Counted from the stretch's first letter, positions 34,871 through 47,613 are shown. The stretch: DNA of 64,000 bases from Rhyzopertha dominica (GCA_025024175.1 QCXZ01000137.1:25907327-25971326), one strand, 5' to 3'. Numbers and translations: made by a program. Notes: generated by a model not told the origin, from the sequence alone.

Positions 34871-35969
34871 AAGNTGAAGTGCAACACAGTCCGGCCAAAN
34901 ACGGAGATAACAGCCGTGAGATACNATCCGCCTTTGATCGTCATATTTATCCAAACCATCNCGCGAACCCTCNAATTATAGGTAGAANATAGTTATTATT
35001 TCCCAGTAACACAACGGCTGCCCCACGTTTACAATCTCTACCCTCTTCCATCCACCGTTTGCATATAACCAAGGCAATCCCGCTGTTTTCTTTAGGTATT
35101 TAGGATTTGGTTTGGATGGATTTGTGGCATGGTTCTCACGTTCGTGAGTGATGATGCCCCTTACAAGATTGGCCGAAGCGTCGACTCTATTGCCAAAACC
35201 GACGCCATCTAAACCAAAGCAACCAAGATTTCAATTTGTATGGAGCACCAAATCGTCCAAATATCCGTACGAGTGTACTTACATTATCGCCGCCTTCATC
35301 CGTGGGTCATTACAATGCGGTCACTCCGGTGGACAAACGAGGCGGTTTCACATACCCGCGGGAGATGCAAAAACAAAACATAAGTTACTCATCCGTTAAA
35401 CTCAAACATATATAGTTAAAACTCACCGAGGGGTTTTCACCCCAAGTTCTCATCATTGTCCTGTCTACGACTTTATCCCTTAGATTACATCATTAGCCAA
35501 TGGTGGTTATGAATACCTTGTTAGTTTCTCTCTTCATTAACTAGCTAGTGCCAACCTGAAATAGTAGAGGCTTCCCCGAACGCTCACCCTATGGCCTATA
35601 AGGTCGCATCCCAATAGTCTGGATCGGGGGCTCCTAATAAGGCTACCCTCTCCACCAGNACTATGTCGTTCGAGTAGCCCGCATTACCATCCGAAATGCA
35701 AGTTACCCACTCCAAGGAACCACGGCTGTAAACCGGGCACTCTGTTCTAGGAGTCTCAACCTGCCCTAAGGCACATCATGGTCAACGACCTCGCTCTTTC
35801 AGAGACAAAAGAAATAACAGACGGAAAGGGGTTTTTTCGCCAAAAAATGACATATCATCACTGCCTACTGTTGCATCNCCTCGCGACGATGCTATTTCTC
35901 GGCAAAACAATAAATCGCACGCACACGCATTCGCTTCTATATTAGTGTTTAGTTTATTTTCAACGATTC
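34871..35969. other. GC-richer, N-containing stretch, unassigned
   Basis: Several N bases occur between 34874 and 34988 and at 35660 and 35879. The 35400-35870 interval is GC-richer than the surroundings and non-repetitive. It may be the 3' part of the decayed Penelope copy or another old element. No motif was recognised. Confidence 0.3.
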
Positions 35970-38250
35970 TAAACAGGCCAAGAAATTAATAAACATACAG
36001 AAACACCTTTTATTTTAACAAAACACAGATACAAAAAAGAACATGTAACAGTAGATAGTTGAAAGGCCGGCGTCCTTACGAGTACGTATACGCGGCGAGT
36101 TACACGGGTTATCCACCAACGACACCACGATACTAGGGTTGCAACATCATGAGTACATAAGCGGAACAGTATCGAAGTAGTGTGGGTTATATGGAGCAAT
36201 ATATACCAGAACGAACTTTTGAAATTGATTCATTGATTATGGTCATCGTTTTATTCCCTTTATTTTTTACTTGTGTAACGTTGTTAGTTATTTATTATTA
36301 TTATATATTTCACAGCACAATTGGCTTTTAATTTCTCATTTCACGTTCATTCACGGAATAGGCACTGTTATTAATAATTTTCTAAAATTTTAGTCACGTT
36401 GCAGAAAAACTGCCTCCGGTTGCCTAATACAACAATCTGTCACCCCCTTCTCCACCATACGCATCTTGAAATTTTCCGCTTGGCACCATTTACACCAATT
36501 TATCCGGAGCTGTATCCACGCAACGGGTAGGTAACTGACGACCCCGGCGTGCATTATTGTTAATGCATGAAGCATTTGACGTGTGCGTGCCTTCTCCCCA
36601 TCATCCTAGTTGGAGCAGGGAGGCAACGTATCGGGCGCGCCAGGGTGCGCCACTCCTGACGTCACGATATCCTAATGTGCCGGCTCTTAACCTCGCTCCG
36701 CAGATCTAATTCCCTGTTATGCTACTGGCAACGTTATGCTGCGATGAACAATAGATGCACGTGATTCTTTATAATTAGCGATAGGCCGGTTCGACGTATT
36801 GGTCGATTTGGATGGTCACGTGAGAATACGGGAGCAATTTCTTAAGCTCCTGTTAAATTGCACTTCTCATAGAATTGACCTGTTCGCCATTGAGACAACT
36901 ACGTTTGAAAAATAGTAAATCTCAGAACTGGAGAAAAACTTTTGAGTAGTCAATACGTTCAATTTGAGTGTAGCCGCGAACCATCAGTCTAGCTTTATAT
37001 CTTCTGGTCTATTATTTTTGTTTGTTCTTAATATTCTGCTATAGCCCAACTATCATTTAATTCATTCTCCACTGGTTTGATACATTGGTATATTGTGGAA
37101 TAACAGTTCCTTCCGCATTATCTGGATTAGAGTCCATTTATAAATTCATCTGGGTTTACTCACATTTCTTGTTTAGTGGATATATCACTTTTAGCTTGCT
37201 GTTTTTATAGTCCATCAGTTAAGTCTTTATATAGCTTGAAATTGCTTTGTCGTTTTTGCTGTTTTTGGGATAGCTTTGTTCATTTTTCTTTTATAGCTAC
37301 AGGATTTTGTTGTGACGTATACCATCTAGTTGATATTTTATGTCTGATTCCTTCCAACGAATTTGCAAAACTTGTCTTCAACTATATTCAACTATAGTTT
37401 TTTTTCGCTAAAATAATCAATTGCAATAATATGTTAGAAAACCGCGTTGATCCGATTGATAGTTTCTCTATCGGTTTGCATACATCTAAATGTCATCTTA
37501 AATTTGTGGAATTAGTAGACAGTGCTGTTTTCCTTTGATGCATATCATGCATGGCTAGAGTTCATTAAGTCGTCTGTTCAAATTAATTCTAGTATTACTA
37601 AGTGCGGCAATACTTTTAGAGTTGAAGTGCTTAAGTATTGTTTCATAATTCCGCAGTCTGTACATTTGTAGCAAAGTTAACCTGTTGTTTTGAACACTTG
37701 TACCACAGTTAATACGTCAACAACAAATTGGTCTTTGGAAGTAAATCTGCTTGTGTACGGTACACGTGACAGCGTATGCTTGTATTCCTTCAGCCGTTAT
37801 TACTAAAGTTCTTATATAACAAGTTCCTTCGTCTGTGATAATTCTATTGAAACTGTTGCTTGTTCAGATCTGCTTATTCTATTTTCAAGTTTCTTTGAAA
37901 ACATCGTCACCAAAACTAATGCACAAAAATCTATGTACCGGTTGTCGTTGATTATTAAGTATATAAAGTTAAAAGTGTAGTAGTACTGGTTGCACTCTTC
38001 GGGTTACTATTTGTAATTTGTGGCGTTCGTTTCCATTTGGAGGGGGGTGGTGTAGTACCCGTAATTACTAAATTTGTAACAGCATTTCCCTTTGCACAGG
38101 GAGCTGCCTTCAGCACCTTTTTCATTGATTTTGGTTGGATTATCTGTGCTCTTAATAATCGGGGGTCAATATTCTTCGGACGTTCTAACCCATTCATCTG
38201 GCATAATGAAGTGAGCTGGTGTGCTGTTTTTATAATTGAGGGCAAAGCGG
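35970..38250. other. no gene recognised; CG-rich patch at 36590-36720
   Basis: The patch at 36590-36720 contains CGGGCGCGCC and several CG-rich words and could be a regulatory island. Overlapping frames on both strands at 37955-38291 (up to 99 codons) are unrecognised; the minus one is Pro/Ser/Lys-rich and sits beside the duplicated block below. Confidence 0.35.
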
Positions 38251-38625
38251 GCAATACTTTTTCAACACGTATATTTCATTATATTTCTTGAGGCGATTAA
38301 AATCTTTATCATTCAATTTGGGTTGTAATTAGCTGCTGGTCGCCAGAATTTGAACACCGCAACCAATTCCGCACTGTAAGCTCGAAAATAAATAAAAGTA
38401 ATAACTTTGATGTGCACGTTTGACTAGTGTTGAAAATACTAGGGTTTGGTAATACTTTTTCAACACGTTTATTTGCCTGCATTTCCAATAAGTATATCTT
38501 ACGTAAATTTAAATTACATTCAGGCGAATAAAATCTATATCATTCAATTTGGGTTATAATTAGCTGCTGGTCGCAAGAATCTGGTCACCGCAGCGAATTC
38601 TTCTCTGTAAGCTCGAAAATACTGA
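38251..38625. repeat. diverged direct duplication
   Basis: Block 1 (38251-38391) and block 2 (38451-38625) both run from AATACTTTTTCAACACGT through ATCATTCAATTTGGGTT, TAATTAGCTGCTGGTCGC and CACCGCA to TGTAAGCTCGAAAATA. Block 2 carries an extra stretch of about 35-40 bp near its start. It is an old tandem duplication, probably part of an unidentified element. Confidence 0.75.
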
Positions 38626-41279
38626 GCTCGGCGATTCAGCTGCAAATCTGGTGCAGCTTTTTACTACACGGATCTTTTAGTCCTTAACCTTAACCTGTAC
38701 ATCAGGATCCTATTATCCTTGTTAGGAGTTATGGGGATACGAAAATTGTTATTTTATGGTAGTGCATTTTTACCATTAATGCTTGAACTATTTAATTCAT
38801 GATTTTGTTAAAACTTCCCAAAACACATTTCAACTGTCTGCTCCAGTAGGTAGTTATGTAAGTCATTGTAATGTAAAACGATAAACTAATTAACAGTTGG
38901 AAACAACTTTCCTTTAGCAGCAAACTCCCCTCTTTTAAACTCTTCCCTCTTACAAAGGCATAAGGCTGGTAAATGTGCCTTTCACTAAACGCAATAATGA
39001 TGCATCAACCCCTTTCATTTTCTTAAACATTCGCAAGCAAAACTTAATGCTTGTGCAATTTAGTAAGAATAATTGGAAACATTATTTTTATCCCACAATG
39101 TTATAGTAAAGTAAATAACGAGTTAAATCCTTCTCTAGATAATGAAGAAAAAAATGAGTTTTGAGTACTTCAAGGGTTCCAAACATAAGCTTCAATTTTG
39201 GTTTTTGCCAAATGGAAAGCACAAACTTTTTCTTTAACATGTCGAAATATGATTTCATAGTAATAAAAAATTTAGAGTTATAAATTTTATGTGGGCGCAA
39301 ACCCAAAATATTTATCCAAGAGGTACAAATATTCTTAAAATGGCAGAACTTAGGTATAGGGTGGCCAACAGAAACTAGTGAAAAAACTTGAGTTATACAA
39401 AAACTATAGCAGGATAGATTTCTTTTTAAAATAACAAAGTTGATACCGAATTCTTCTTCAATCGCTAGTGCCTCCCTCTTCAAAATATTTTCATTGGTCA
39501 GAATCTACCTGTTAATAGTTGTATACAAATTTTCTGATGAATAGCGTTGCCAGGCTATTCAATACTCATAACGGACGGTTTAGACAGAACAACCATTTCA
39601 GCATTTAAATTTTCTTTACCTTTGAGGAAGAGCCGTTACTTTCCTTTTACTAGCTTTCACAAATTATAGTAACTAGTGCTGTATCCGTTCGTTTAAACAC
39701 AGTAGCAAGGGATTTGTAATTGATGCATTGCACTATAGTTGCTGCATTACGAGCAATGCATACGCGAAATTTCCTACGTAAGAGTTATGCCATGCGTAGC
39801 ACCAGTGACGTAATTGTGGNGACGCTATCAANTTTAACATCANATTAAAACGAATTGTTCTCGGGTTACGGTCCGTTCACGGCCCCTAAAAATATTAGCA
39901 CTAAGTAAATGCTGTGAGTTTACCATAAACACGGCCCAGGGAAATGTGAAACCGTATTATGTTAATGCTAAAAGCATGCATCAATCACACGATAAAACGC
40001 ACTGAAATTGTGCTTTATGGCGTTTTTACTAAAATGGATTTTCCTCGCGTGCTCCTGCGGTTCACTTTTGTAGCCTACAGTAAAAAGCCTATTCACAAAC
40101 TGTGTATAATATTGTGAAAATATTCCAACTTTACGACGTGTATTGAGAACTAACTTGCGCAATTACTGCGGAACTAATGGAACGCGACTGGAACACACGT
40201 CGGGAAATATTGAGCCATTCGACCACTGAATCGAAATTGCTATTGTTACAAATTGCAATTTGCTACAGACGTGCTATATCAGCAAGCCAAAAGTTCAAAT
40301 AAGTAACTTTGTCTCAATTTCCTGGAACATTAAAAAGTACCATTTCAAATTGCTCATTTACCTGTCATTCTTTTTGTATGCATAATATGTAATAAATATT
40401 GTAATTAATTAAGAATGACGTAAACTCGCATTAAAATCGTTCTTATTATGCTAGATGAATGTTCTGTCATTAACAAACTATTACAGTGAACTTAAATATA
40501 ATTTGTGTAAAGGTTTTTAAAATAATGGGTGTTTCAGTGCCAACTAGCTACCAACAAATAATTCCTGTGGAAAAGAAAATTCGAGTAAAGCCCTGAAACA
40601 GGTCGTATTATTTTGGATGAGACATCTTGTAAGCTACCATTTGAAGTTGTCAGAAGTACCTTCTAGTCCTGGCAGCTTTCACCCTTAATTCTTGAATAAG
40701 GAAGGGGAGTCGAGTAAAACCTAGTTTTGGAGGTTTTTCAAAATCTTTTGTGAAAATACTTAGGAAAAGATCACACTTAAAAACAGTTTTTATAATGAAA
40801 TGTTCCTTAACAGTTCAAAATTTATTGTATTTTTTGTTGTGAGGGCAAATGGATATTATCGCTCCTCACACTTCCCATACGCAAAGGGACCGTAAGGGAG
40901 AAATAATAGTGGCGGACAAGGATGCCAGCGTAATAGCGACAATAATGGTCATCTTCACTCACGTCTCGAATTTAAAATCGACTTAAAGCGAACTTAAAAC
41001 GACCCACTAAACTAATTAAAATTTTAAAACAAAAAAACCGGCACCATAGCCCAAAAAAGACGCCCCTGATTTCGGCTCAGATAGACCCTACTAATGCCAT
41101 CTACCATAATTATTTAAATTAGCATTAGAAAACTGTAACAGATGTTGTTATTAAAGACGAAAACATAAATTTATCCAAAAACGGAAGCAACTTAGCCAGT
41201 CTTCAATTTTTTTCTGACTTTTTCGCACCATATAAATTGAAATACTTTTCTGGATTATTCGCATATTGCATTACCTAAA
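38626..41279. other. AT-rich stretch; one unrecognised 130-codon frame
   Basis: A minus-strand open frame at 39088-39483 continues a little upstream (NENILKREALAIEEEFGINF). It has no ATG near its start and no family I recognise; one frame of this length is expected by chance in a window of this size and composition. N bases occur at 39820, 39832 and 39843. Nothing else was seen. Confidence 0.35.
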
Positions 41280-41465
41280 ATTGAAAGCTACCCATCCAAA
41301 ATGGTATGTTTTCCCTCCAGGTACGTGTGGAAAATAATACGCAGCCTGTTCGAAAAGTATCTTACTATACAATACGATTCCGGAGTTAGCGTGTCATCAG
41401 TATTCCGAATCCTCCACCAACATAAGTTTCATGCTTTCAAAATTCACTTGACTGGAATTAATTAA
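41280..41465 (+). pseudogene. DDE transposase N-terminal (helix-turn-helix) fragment
   Basis: One frame reads WKIIRSLFEKYLTIQ, then DSGVSVSSVFRILHQHKFHAFKIHLTG. The S-x-S-S-V-x-R-I-L-x-x-x-K-F-H-x-(Y/F)-K-I-x-L pattern is the second DNA-binding helix-turn-helix region of an insect Tc1/mariner-like transposase family. The catalytic half lies at 42698-43120 on the same strand, so this is the front of one broken gene. The fused splice motif CAG|GTACGT at 41320/41321 falls inside this remnant. Confidence 0.65.
41311..41326 (+). promoter_or_regulatory. fused splice-site motif inside transposase remnant
   Basis: TTTTCCCTCCAG is followed at once by GTACGT. It looks like the other fused sites, but it lies in decayed transposon sequence and may be fortuitous. 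Confidence 0.2.
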
Positions 41466-41754
41466 TTTATATATTTAATGTAATCTAGAGGCCTAATAAC
41501 TTAATTACAGATTACAGCTAAATCACAATACAGTGATAAATCAAGGTTTTTATCCGGCACACATATGTATATAAATCTTCAAACATGAACAAATATACAG
41601 GTGATCCGTGACAAATATCTAAGGATGAATGCTTATTTACAAAAGTTAATGCCCGTCTTATCGGACAATTCATTATCAGATGTGTTCGCTGCTACTGAAT
41701 ATAAAATCTATTTTGTAAACGACTACTATAAGCCGGAAAGACGAGAGAAATAAT

Positions 41755-41828
41755 TAAAATGCATGTATATGCTGTGCTGTCTGCACCGCAACCAACTGCA
41801 GATACATCTATTTCGCTATCATTTATAT
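41755..41828 (-). mobile_element. truncated hairpin-element copy with flanking duplication
   Basis: Read on the minus strand it ends in the family terminus CATGCATTTTA and holds only the last 74 bp, including CTGCAGTTGGTTGCGGTG. AAATAATTAA occurs on both sides (41748-41757 and 41829-41838), a plausible 10-bp target duplication, though it is low in complexity. The truncation at the non-fixed end resembles 5' truncation of a retroposed copy. Confidence 0.7.
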
Positions 41829-41838
41829 AAATAATTAA

Positions 41839-42204
41839 TTATTTTAAACAGAAATACAGCGCATTTCACTTACTCGTTTTAGACAGTCTCAGAATATTGA
41901 AGGGTGCAAATTCACTTAATAAAGAAATCTAAGGACCCAGTTGCAGAAAGCGTGGTTTACTAGTCACCCTGGTTAATAAAGATATAAATTCTATGATTTC
42001 TTAAATACAGACGCCTTAAAAATTTCTGCTGCACGCTTTCACGCTTTCAGTCTCTTGATTGTATCAATTGTAATATGATGGCAAACAATCGAATTGAATT
42101 CAAACATAGTCCTTACAAAAGTATTATATAAACGCACAAAAAATTAAAAATTACATTAATTTCTGAAGATAAATCTTAATGTAAACCGCATTTAAAATAC
42201 CTGG
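41839..42204. other. spacer between transposon pieces
   Basis: AT-rich with no recognised feature; it lies within the insertion that splits the transposase remnant. Confidence 0.4.
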
Positions 42205-42690
42205 TATTTGACTAGGAAATGTCAATATGTTATGAACCATTACTCCTAAATTTTCGGCCTCACTTTTTTGAGATAATAGCCATTAATATTAAAGCAAAAA
42301 TTAATTATATTTTTCTTACTGTTAANTGTAAGTGAAAACACTTTTTTTATGTTGAGTTTTAAGCAATTATTGCTGTACCACCAAGATAGCCTGTCTAAAT
42401 CTTCTTGAGGCAGAATAGTATCGGTGATGCTGCTAATTTCTTTATACTTCTTGGAGTTATCTGTCAATAATTAGGAATAATGGGAACGTTTGACCACTTC
42501 TGGAAGAGAATGAATCGTACATATAAACAGCAAAAGTTCAGTCCCTGCGGAGCACCTAATTTTATTTCAAATACATCGTAGTTGAACCCTTTATACACAA
42601 TGCACTGTTGCCTTCTTGACAAGTAAGATCCAAGTAGTATAAACAGAGTCTTGTTCTGCAAAAACTTAACGGAATGCATCAACGCATCAA
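42205..42690 (-). pseudogene. Jockey-type LINE reverse transcriptase fragment
   Basis: On the minus strand, in order: LLGSYLSRRQQCIVYKGFN, VFEIKLGAPQGLN (the GVPQGSxLGP box), a frame break, KYKEISSITDTILPQEDLDRL, LKLNIKKVFSLT, INFCFNINGYYLKKV, then after another break ENLGVMVHNILTF. This follows the palm and thumb order of Jockey-clade ORF2 proteins; the F/YADD catalytic box falls in the break. It sits between the two halves of a plus-strand transposase remnant and probably inserted into it. It is dead by frameshifts. Confidence 0.85.
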
Positions 42691-42697
42691 CAATAAT

Positions 42698-43120
42698 CTA
42701 CTTTTCTTTACAATATTTGCTTATTAGACGAGGCTACGTTTTTCTTAAACGGCCTTGTTAACGGGCATAACTGGAGTGATATATTACTCCCCACTTGATG
42801 CGGAAAGTATCTTCACAGTCAGAGATCAAAAAAAGCTTAATGTGTGGGGTGGGATATAAGGTGATCATATCGCAGGTCCTGGGCATATCATTGACATTAT
42901 GTAACAAGAGGAATGAAAATAAACTAGTTTTTGCGCAGGATGAATGAATTGAATGTTCAGCAAGGTCTCCAGATATTACACCTTTAGATTTTTTCTTTTA
43001 TGAACACTCGAAGGCTTTTGAAACGCAACCGACGTTGGTTGTGTGGGAATTACGTGAAAGAGTTTTTAGTGCCAGTAGTTGACCCCAAAGATCTTCAGAT
43101 ATGTAAGATAAGCATTTCAG
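42698..43120 (+). pseudogene. DDE transposase catalytic-domain remnant
   Basis: Pieces in order: FLYNICLLDEATFFLNG with LVNGHNWSD (first catalytic Asp region), a shift, KKLNVWGGI, stop, GDHIAGPG, a gap, FAQDE (second Asp, family QQDGAPPH), stop, then ARSPDITPLDFFFYEHSK with the third acidic residue, and WELRERVFSA. The order is that of Tc1/mariner-IS630-type transposases of the insect family with RSPDLTPLDFFLWG. Several stops and deletions kill it. Together with 41280-41465 it forms one transposase broken by 1.2 kb that includes a LINE fragment and a hairpin-element scrap. Confidence 0.8.
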
Positions 43121-44925
43121 TTGCGCCTCAACGTCTACATTTTTTTCACAACCAGCGCTTGATAAAATGAAATTTTCCAAAAAAAAAGTAATTGGTTTTT
43201 CTTACGCATTTTCAAAAAGGACTTTTAAAAGCCTTGGAAATAAGGTATTCAAAAGTTAAGGGTGCGCGGTAGTTGCCTGGGTTCTGACAACTTCGAATGT
43301 TACATCATAAGAAACAAAATGGACCAGTATGAAGATTTTACGCGAATTGGGAATTATTGAAAGTTCCGGTATTTGAATTAATTCATTTGAGTTTCTGAAT
43401 GGGCGTAAAAATACTGAGGGTCAAATATTTATCTTGTTTAAACTAGTAACGGTCACTTTTTCTTCAGGTTGATCAATTCTTTTTCCCAACTATCCCTATC
43501 GCAAAATTAGTTTTGCAGCTGAGAACTTCAATCGCCAAATTGTAATACCTATTACCGGTGTTTCGAGGGTTATCTATGGAAATTGTTACCTAGTAGTAGT
43601 AGTAGATAATGATTTTGCCTATGGGCGAATTCACGTAAAATCGTTGAAGTTACGAAATCACATATCATTCTACTCGCCAGATGCGGTGCTGCGTTGCTTA
43701 TACATGCGCACATTGTCATTATAAATGAAACGTTTGACACTAGGGCTATTGATTGACAAAAAGAAACTTTGAAAAAATAGATTTTATTGCTTCTATGTGG
43801 TAAGCGGTAATTGCAAGTGATTATACCATATTATGTTCGGCTCAGAGCATTCGATGTCTTTTCGAACTTTACGTACCTACAAAGCCTAAATTAGCTCCAG
43901 AACCCCATCGAACTCCTGGAGGTCCGCCTATATAGCTGATAATTAAAAATCTCCGTCGTAAAAACTTCCAAACCAATAACAAACTTTGCGGGCCCGATAA
44001 AAGTTTTACACCCTATAGGTGATAGGTATAGCTCCAATATGGTTGTATCTTATCTCCTTCGCCAGGGCTTACTCCCGTTCGATTGCCCTGGTTCATATTT
44101 CAGGAGAATCCTACCTTCATGTTTATTGAATGTTAAAATTTATAGTTTTTCCTCGGCCAAGTTTTATTAGTGGTAATCACGCTGGCGTACCCAATTTTTC
44201 CTATAAATACGGAAACCAGACGGCAATAATTCTCGTTACGCTCCGAAAAGCGCATGATGGCCTCAGGGGTTGAAAAATGAAGTTTTTATTGTTTTTTCAG
44301 TGACCGCTTTCATTTGGTATATGAGGCAGCTTATAAAACCATTCATTATCTGAGTTTGCCCCTGACAGTGCTTGTAGTTCTGGAGCTTTCGCTTTTATGC
44401 TTTGTCCGAAATTCAAATTACCGCAGGAAATAAGAGAGCGTAGCGGCATTTTCTTCGTTCGCCTAGTGCGTTTTATACGTTGGACAGTTGAATATATGAA
44501 ACGGGCAACATTGTTATTACAAACTGTGTGCGGCATTGCCAACTGAAATAATGTGGCAATCTTCGTAAGAGTAATTTCTCCTGCCGTAACAATTGTATAT
44601 ATTACGTGTCACGAATTCTTATTTCGTTATCTGCTTTTACAGTTTACCTAGTTTTGCAAGTAACATTATTTCGCATCAAAATTAGTCTATCAAAAGCAAT
44701 CAATAAATCACATCAAGGTAACTGCAATGTACAGTTTGTCGACAAAGGAATGCCTAAAATTCAAAACAGGGATTATTTGCAAAAATTCTAGGAAACGTGG
44801 AATCACTTAACTTAAGTTTTAAAAAGAAATTTATTTTATATATAAAGCTATATATTTTTTTTTGTCATTCATCAAAATGAGCACATTTGAAAAATGGTTA
44901 TTCAACATGTGCGTAAATATGAAGT
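43121..44925. other. AT-rich stretch, no gene seen
   Basis: A short (TAG)n run lies near 43590-43605. An 81-codon minus frame at 44297-44542 is unrecognised. No RNA gene was seen. Confidence 0.45.
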
Positions 44926-45297
44926 TTTATTCGAAAACGGGTAAACGATTATTCCTATTCGTTTTATTCGAAAACGAATATTCGTATTCGTTTTATCTGA
45001 AAACGAATAAACGAATATTCGTATTCATTTTATTCGAAAACGAATAAACAAATATTCCTATTTATTTTATTCGAAAAACGAATACTCGTAATCGTTTTTT
45101 CTAAAACGAAAAAACGCATATGTGTATTCGTTTTATCTGAAAACGAATATTCGTATTCATTTTATTCGAAAACGAATAAACAAATATTCCTACTCGTTTT
45201 ATTCGAATACGAATAAACGCTTATGTGTATTCGTTTTATCTGAAACAAATAAACGAATATTCGTATTCATTTTATTCGAAAACGAATAAACAACTGT
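44926..45297. repeat. self-complementary ATTCG / CGAAT minisatellite
   Basis: About 370 bp is built from variants of TATTCGTTTTATTCGAAAAC and ACGAATAAACGAATATTCG. The unit contains ATTCGTTTT and AAAACGAAT, so any two neighbours can pair and the whole block could form long hairpins on either strand. Unit length is irregular and copies differ by small changes. Confidence 0.85.
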
Positions 45298-47237
45298 TCG
45301 ATGGAAAGCAGCTTATTGTTCGAAGACTGATATTATTAAAAATACATGTTTGTGCGACAAATCTAGTAACAGTAGATTGTGCAGTAGGAGGTCTATTTTA
45401 GTATTCCATGTTAAACTAGTGACAAACTTCCTGANGATTCCGAGCTTACCATCATTAAAATTTGGGTTCGTTCAGTCTCCCTTGGACGCACCATTTAAAT
45501 TGAGCATGCAAATCGCGGATTTAAATTACTTGTTTAAGATTTGTCAACCGTTGATGTGTTATTATTACAAGGTCGGCTTTTGATTGCATTATATTTTTAC
45601 TAACTAAGCTTTTGTTCACTTTAGCATTACTTCATACTGGGTTAAGCACTTGTTGAAGATCAACGATACCAAAAACGTGATTGGTATAATTAGATAACAA
45701 ACTATCATCTGTAGTAACAAGCATCTGCAAATTTTGAATACTTTCAGTTTCCCTGGAACGTAGAGATGATGACTTTTTGTCTATTCGACATTTCTTATTT
45801 CAAGGTATTCGATAAGTGTTTACTGCACTCGAAATGAAGATAAAGTACCAGAAGGTACTACCTGTTTTAGCTTTTTTCCGAATCTCTGCAAATAACCCTC
45901 ATTTTTAATTTAATGCGTTACTTTAACGATACTCAGTATACATGTGTTACGGTATTTTTGTAATTATCACCCGATTTTGTAATATAATAAATATAAGGGC
46001 CTGTCTAATAAAATTTGTTAATCACATATATAACACAACAAACACTGCATGAAATCAATGATGTGACGTAACAAATCGCTCTATCTTCTCGGATGCGAGG
46101 TACGAGTATATAATTTCCGTATACTTTTTGGTAATTCAATTTTTGCTATTGACGGCTTCATTCCTTATGACAGTTATGGTGGATAAGATATCATTCTGTT
46201 TTTTGTATTGACGGATGAAACCTGAAACTAAAGTTGGCTGTGCCTTATAACGCAGTGACCTTAGATTTGCAATTATTTATTTTATTTAATAATTCATTTT
46301 ATGCTACGTCAAATATTCTCTCGCTCCAAAAGCACACTTTAAAACATTACTTTAACAAAAAGCAGAGACAGGATAAATAATATAAGGGTCGCAAAAAGTT
46401 GCTAGCTCGTAAACACCTAGCTAATTAATTCATTAACAAGTTACTTCGTTAGTCCCGTTTCACAACCTGTATCTCTTTTTTGCCGTGTTCGGCCAACGCA
46501 GTCAAATATTTGCAGGTGTATTAAATCAGTGTAATCGTCTTTTCACCTGGAAGTTCGCAGTTCGGTTTACATTTCAGAAAATATCCCCCACGCCTGTACA
46601 TCGAAGCATTCAAAAGGATCGTTATTCGGTATTGACACTAGATTTCGCAACGGTTTGAAGTAGCGAAGTTACGCAGCGCAGCCGGCAGACGCTTTTGAAG
46701 CCGAAGTCGTAAAAAATTGTCCTGGAAATAAAAATTCCTACAAAGAGTAACAAGATTTGCACGATTGACGGTAAAGCCGGCGCTATCGTTTGTACGGATT
46801 CTTATAAGATTTCGGATAAAGTGCGTTGAATAAAGGTTCAGGGCATTCAGGTGGTACTGTTTGTTGTGAATTACTGCTTACAAAGTGTCAACATGGGTCA
46901 GGAAGTATATCCTCTGGAAACGTTTCTCTTATTGTTGCAAAATGGCATTTTATTTAGAAAAGTTGAGAATAATAAGCCAAAACAGATTTCCATCAATATA
47001 TATGAGTAATAACCAAATGATTCGCTAACCCAACTAACTATTTGGACTTCTTCACTTACAGCTAACTTCTTTAATTGCTAAATCATCGTTAAAAGATGAA
47101 AATGATTTCAAAAGAATCTTGTTCACATAAGTAGTAGTTTAGGATACTTAATTTCGTGATATTTACTTAAAATTTCTATCATTGAATACGAATACGAATA
47201 ATAGTAATGTCTTTACTAACGTCAGGGCCTTTGCAAC
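45298..47237. other. no gene recognised; moderately GC-rich part at 46440-46860
   Basis: 46440-46860 has more CG words and less low-complexity sequence than its surroundings and could be a promoter-like or non-coding exon region, but I can support no element in it. There is an N at 45435. The last part holds the left target duplication of the next element. Confidence 0.35.
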
Positions 47238-47250
47238 ATAAATAAGTATA

Positions 47251-47605
47251 ATGAAAGTAAGAAATTAGGATGGCAATGCCATCTGTCAGCATTACACTGA
47301 CATGATGACAAAGCCACCTAGCTGCCTAGCTGTCAGGCTACAGGTCACTTGCTTTAGGAAGTAGTTCCCGTTTAGGCAGCTAGGTGGCTTTGTCATCATG
47401 TCAGTGTAATGCTGACAGATGGCATTGCCATCCTAATTTCTTACTTACTTTCATCATACCATTGCTTTGGTATATTAGCAAAACCAGTTCTATGCCGTGT
47501 TGTCTACACTAGACCTAAACTGCACTGATGAGCTGTAATGACAGCGAAATAGTACTATCTGCAGTTGGTCGAGGTGTAGACAGCACAGCATAGACATGCA
47601 TTTTA
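47251..47605 (+). mobile_element. full-length three-hairpin element, copy 2
   Basis: It has the same order as 10861-11205: hairpin A (to about 47452) with GATGGCAATGCCATC arms, ATACCATTGCTTTGGTAT, hairpin B, and the terminus CATGCATTTTA. The left flank ATAAATAAGTATA (47238-47250) recurs at 48339-48351, beyond the hAT element that follows. The right target duplication of this element was therefore split off by that later insertion. The loop of hairpin A differs from copy 1. Confidence 0.85.
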
Positions 47606-47613
47606 ATATAAAT

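Noticed and set aside
39088..39483. 131-codon minus-strand frame as a host gene
   Set aside because: It has no ATG at its start, no recognised domain and no splice context. One such frame is expected by chance in this window.
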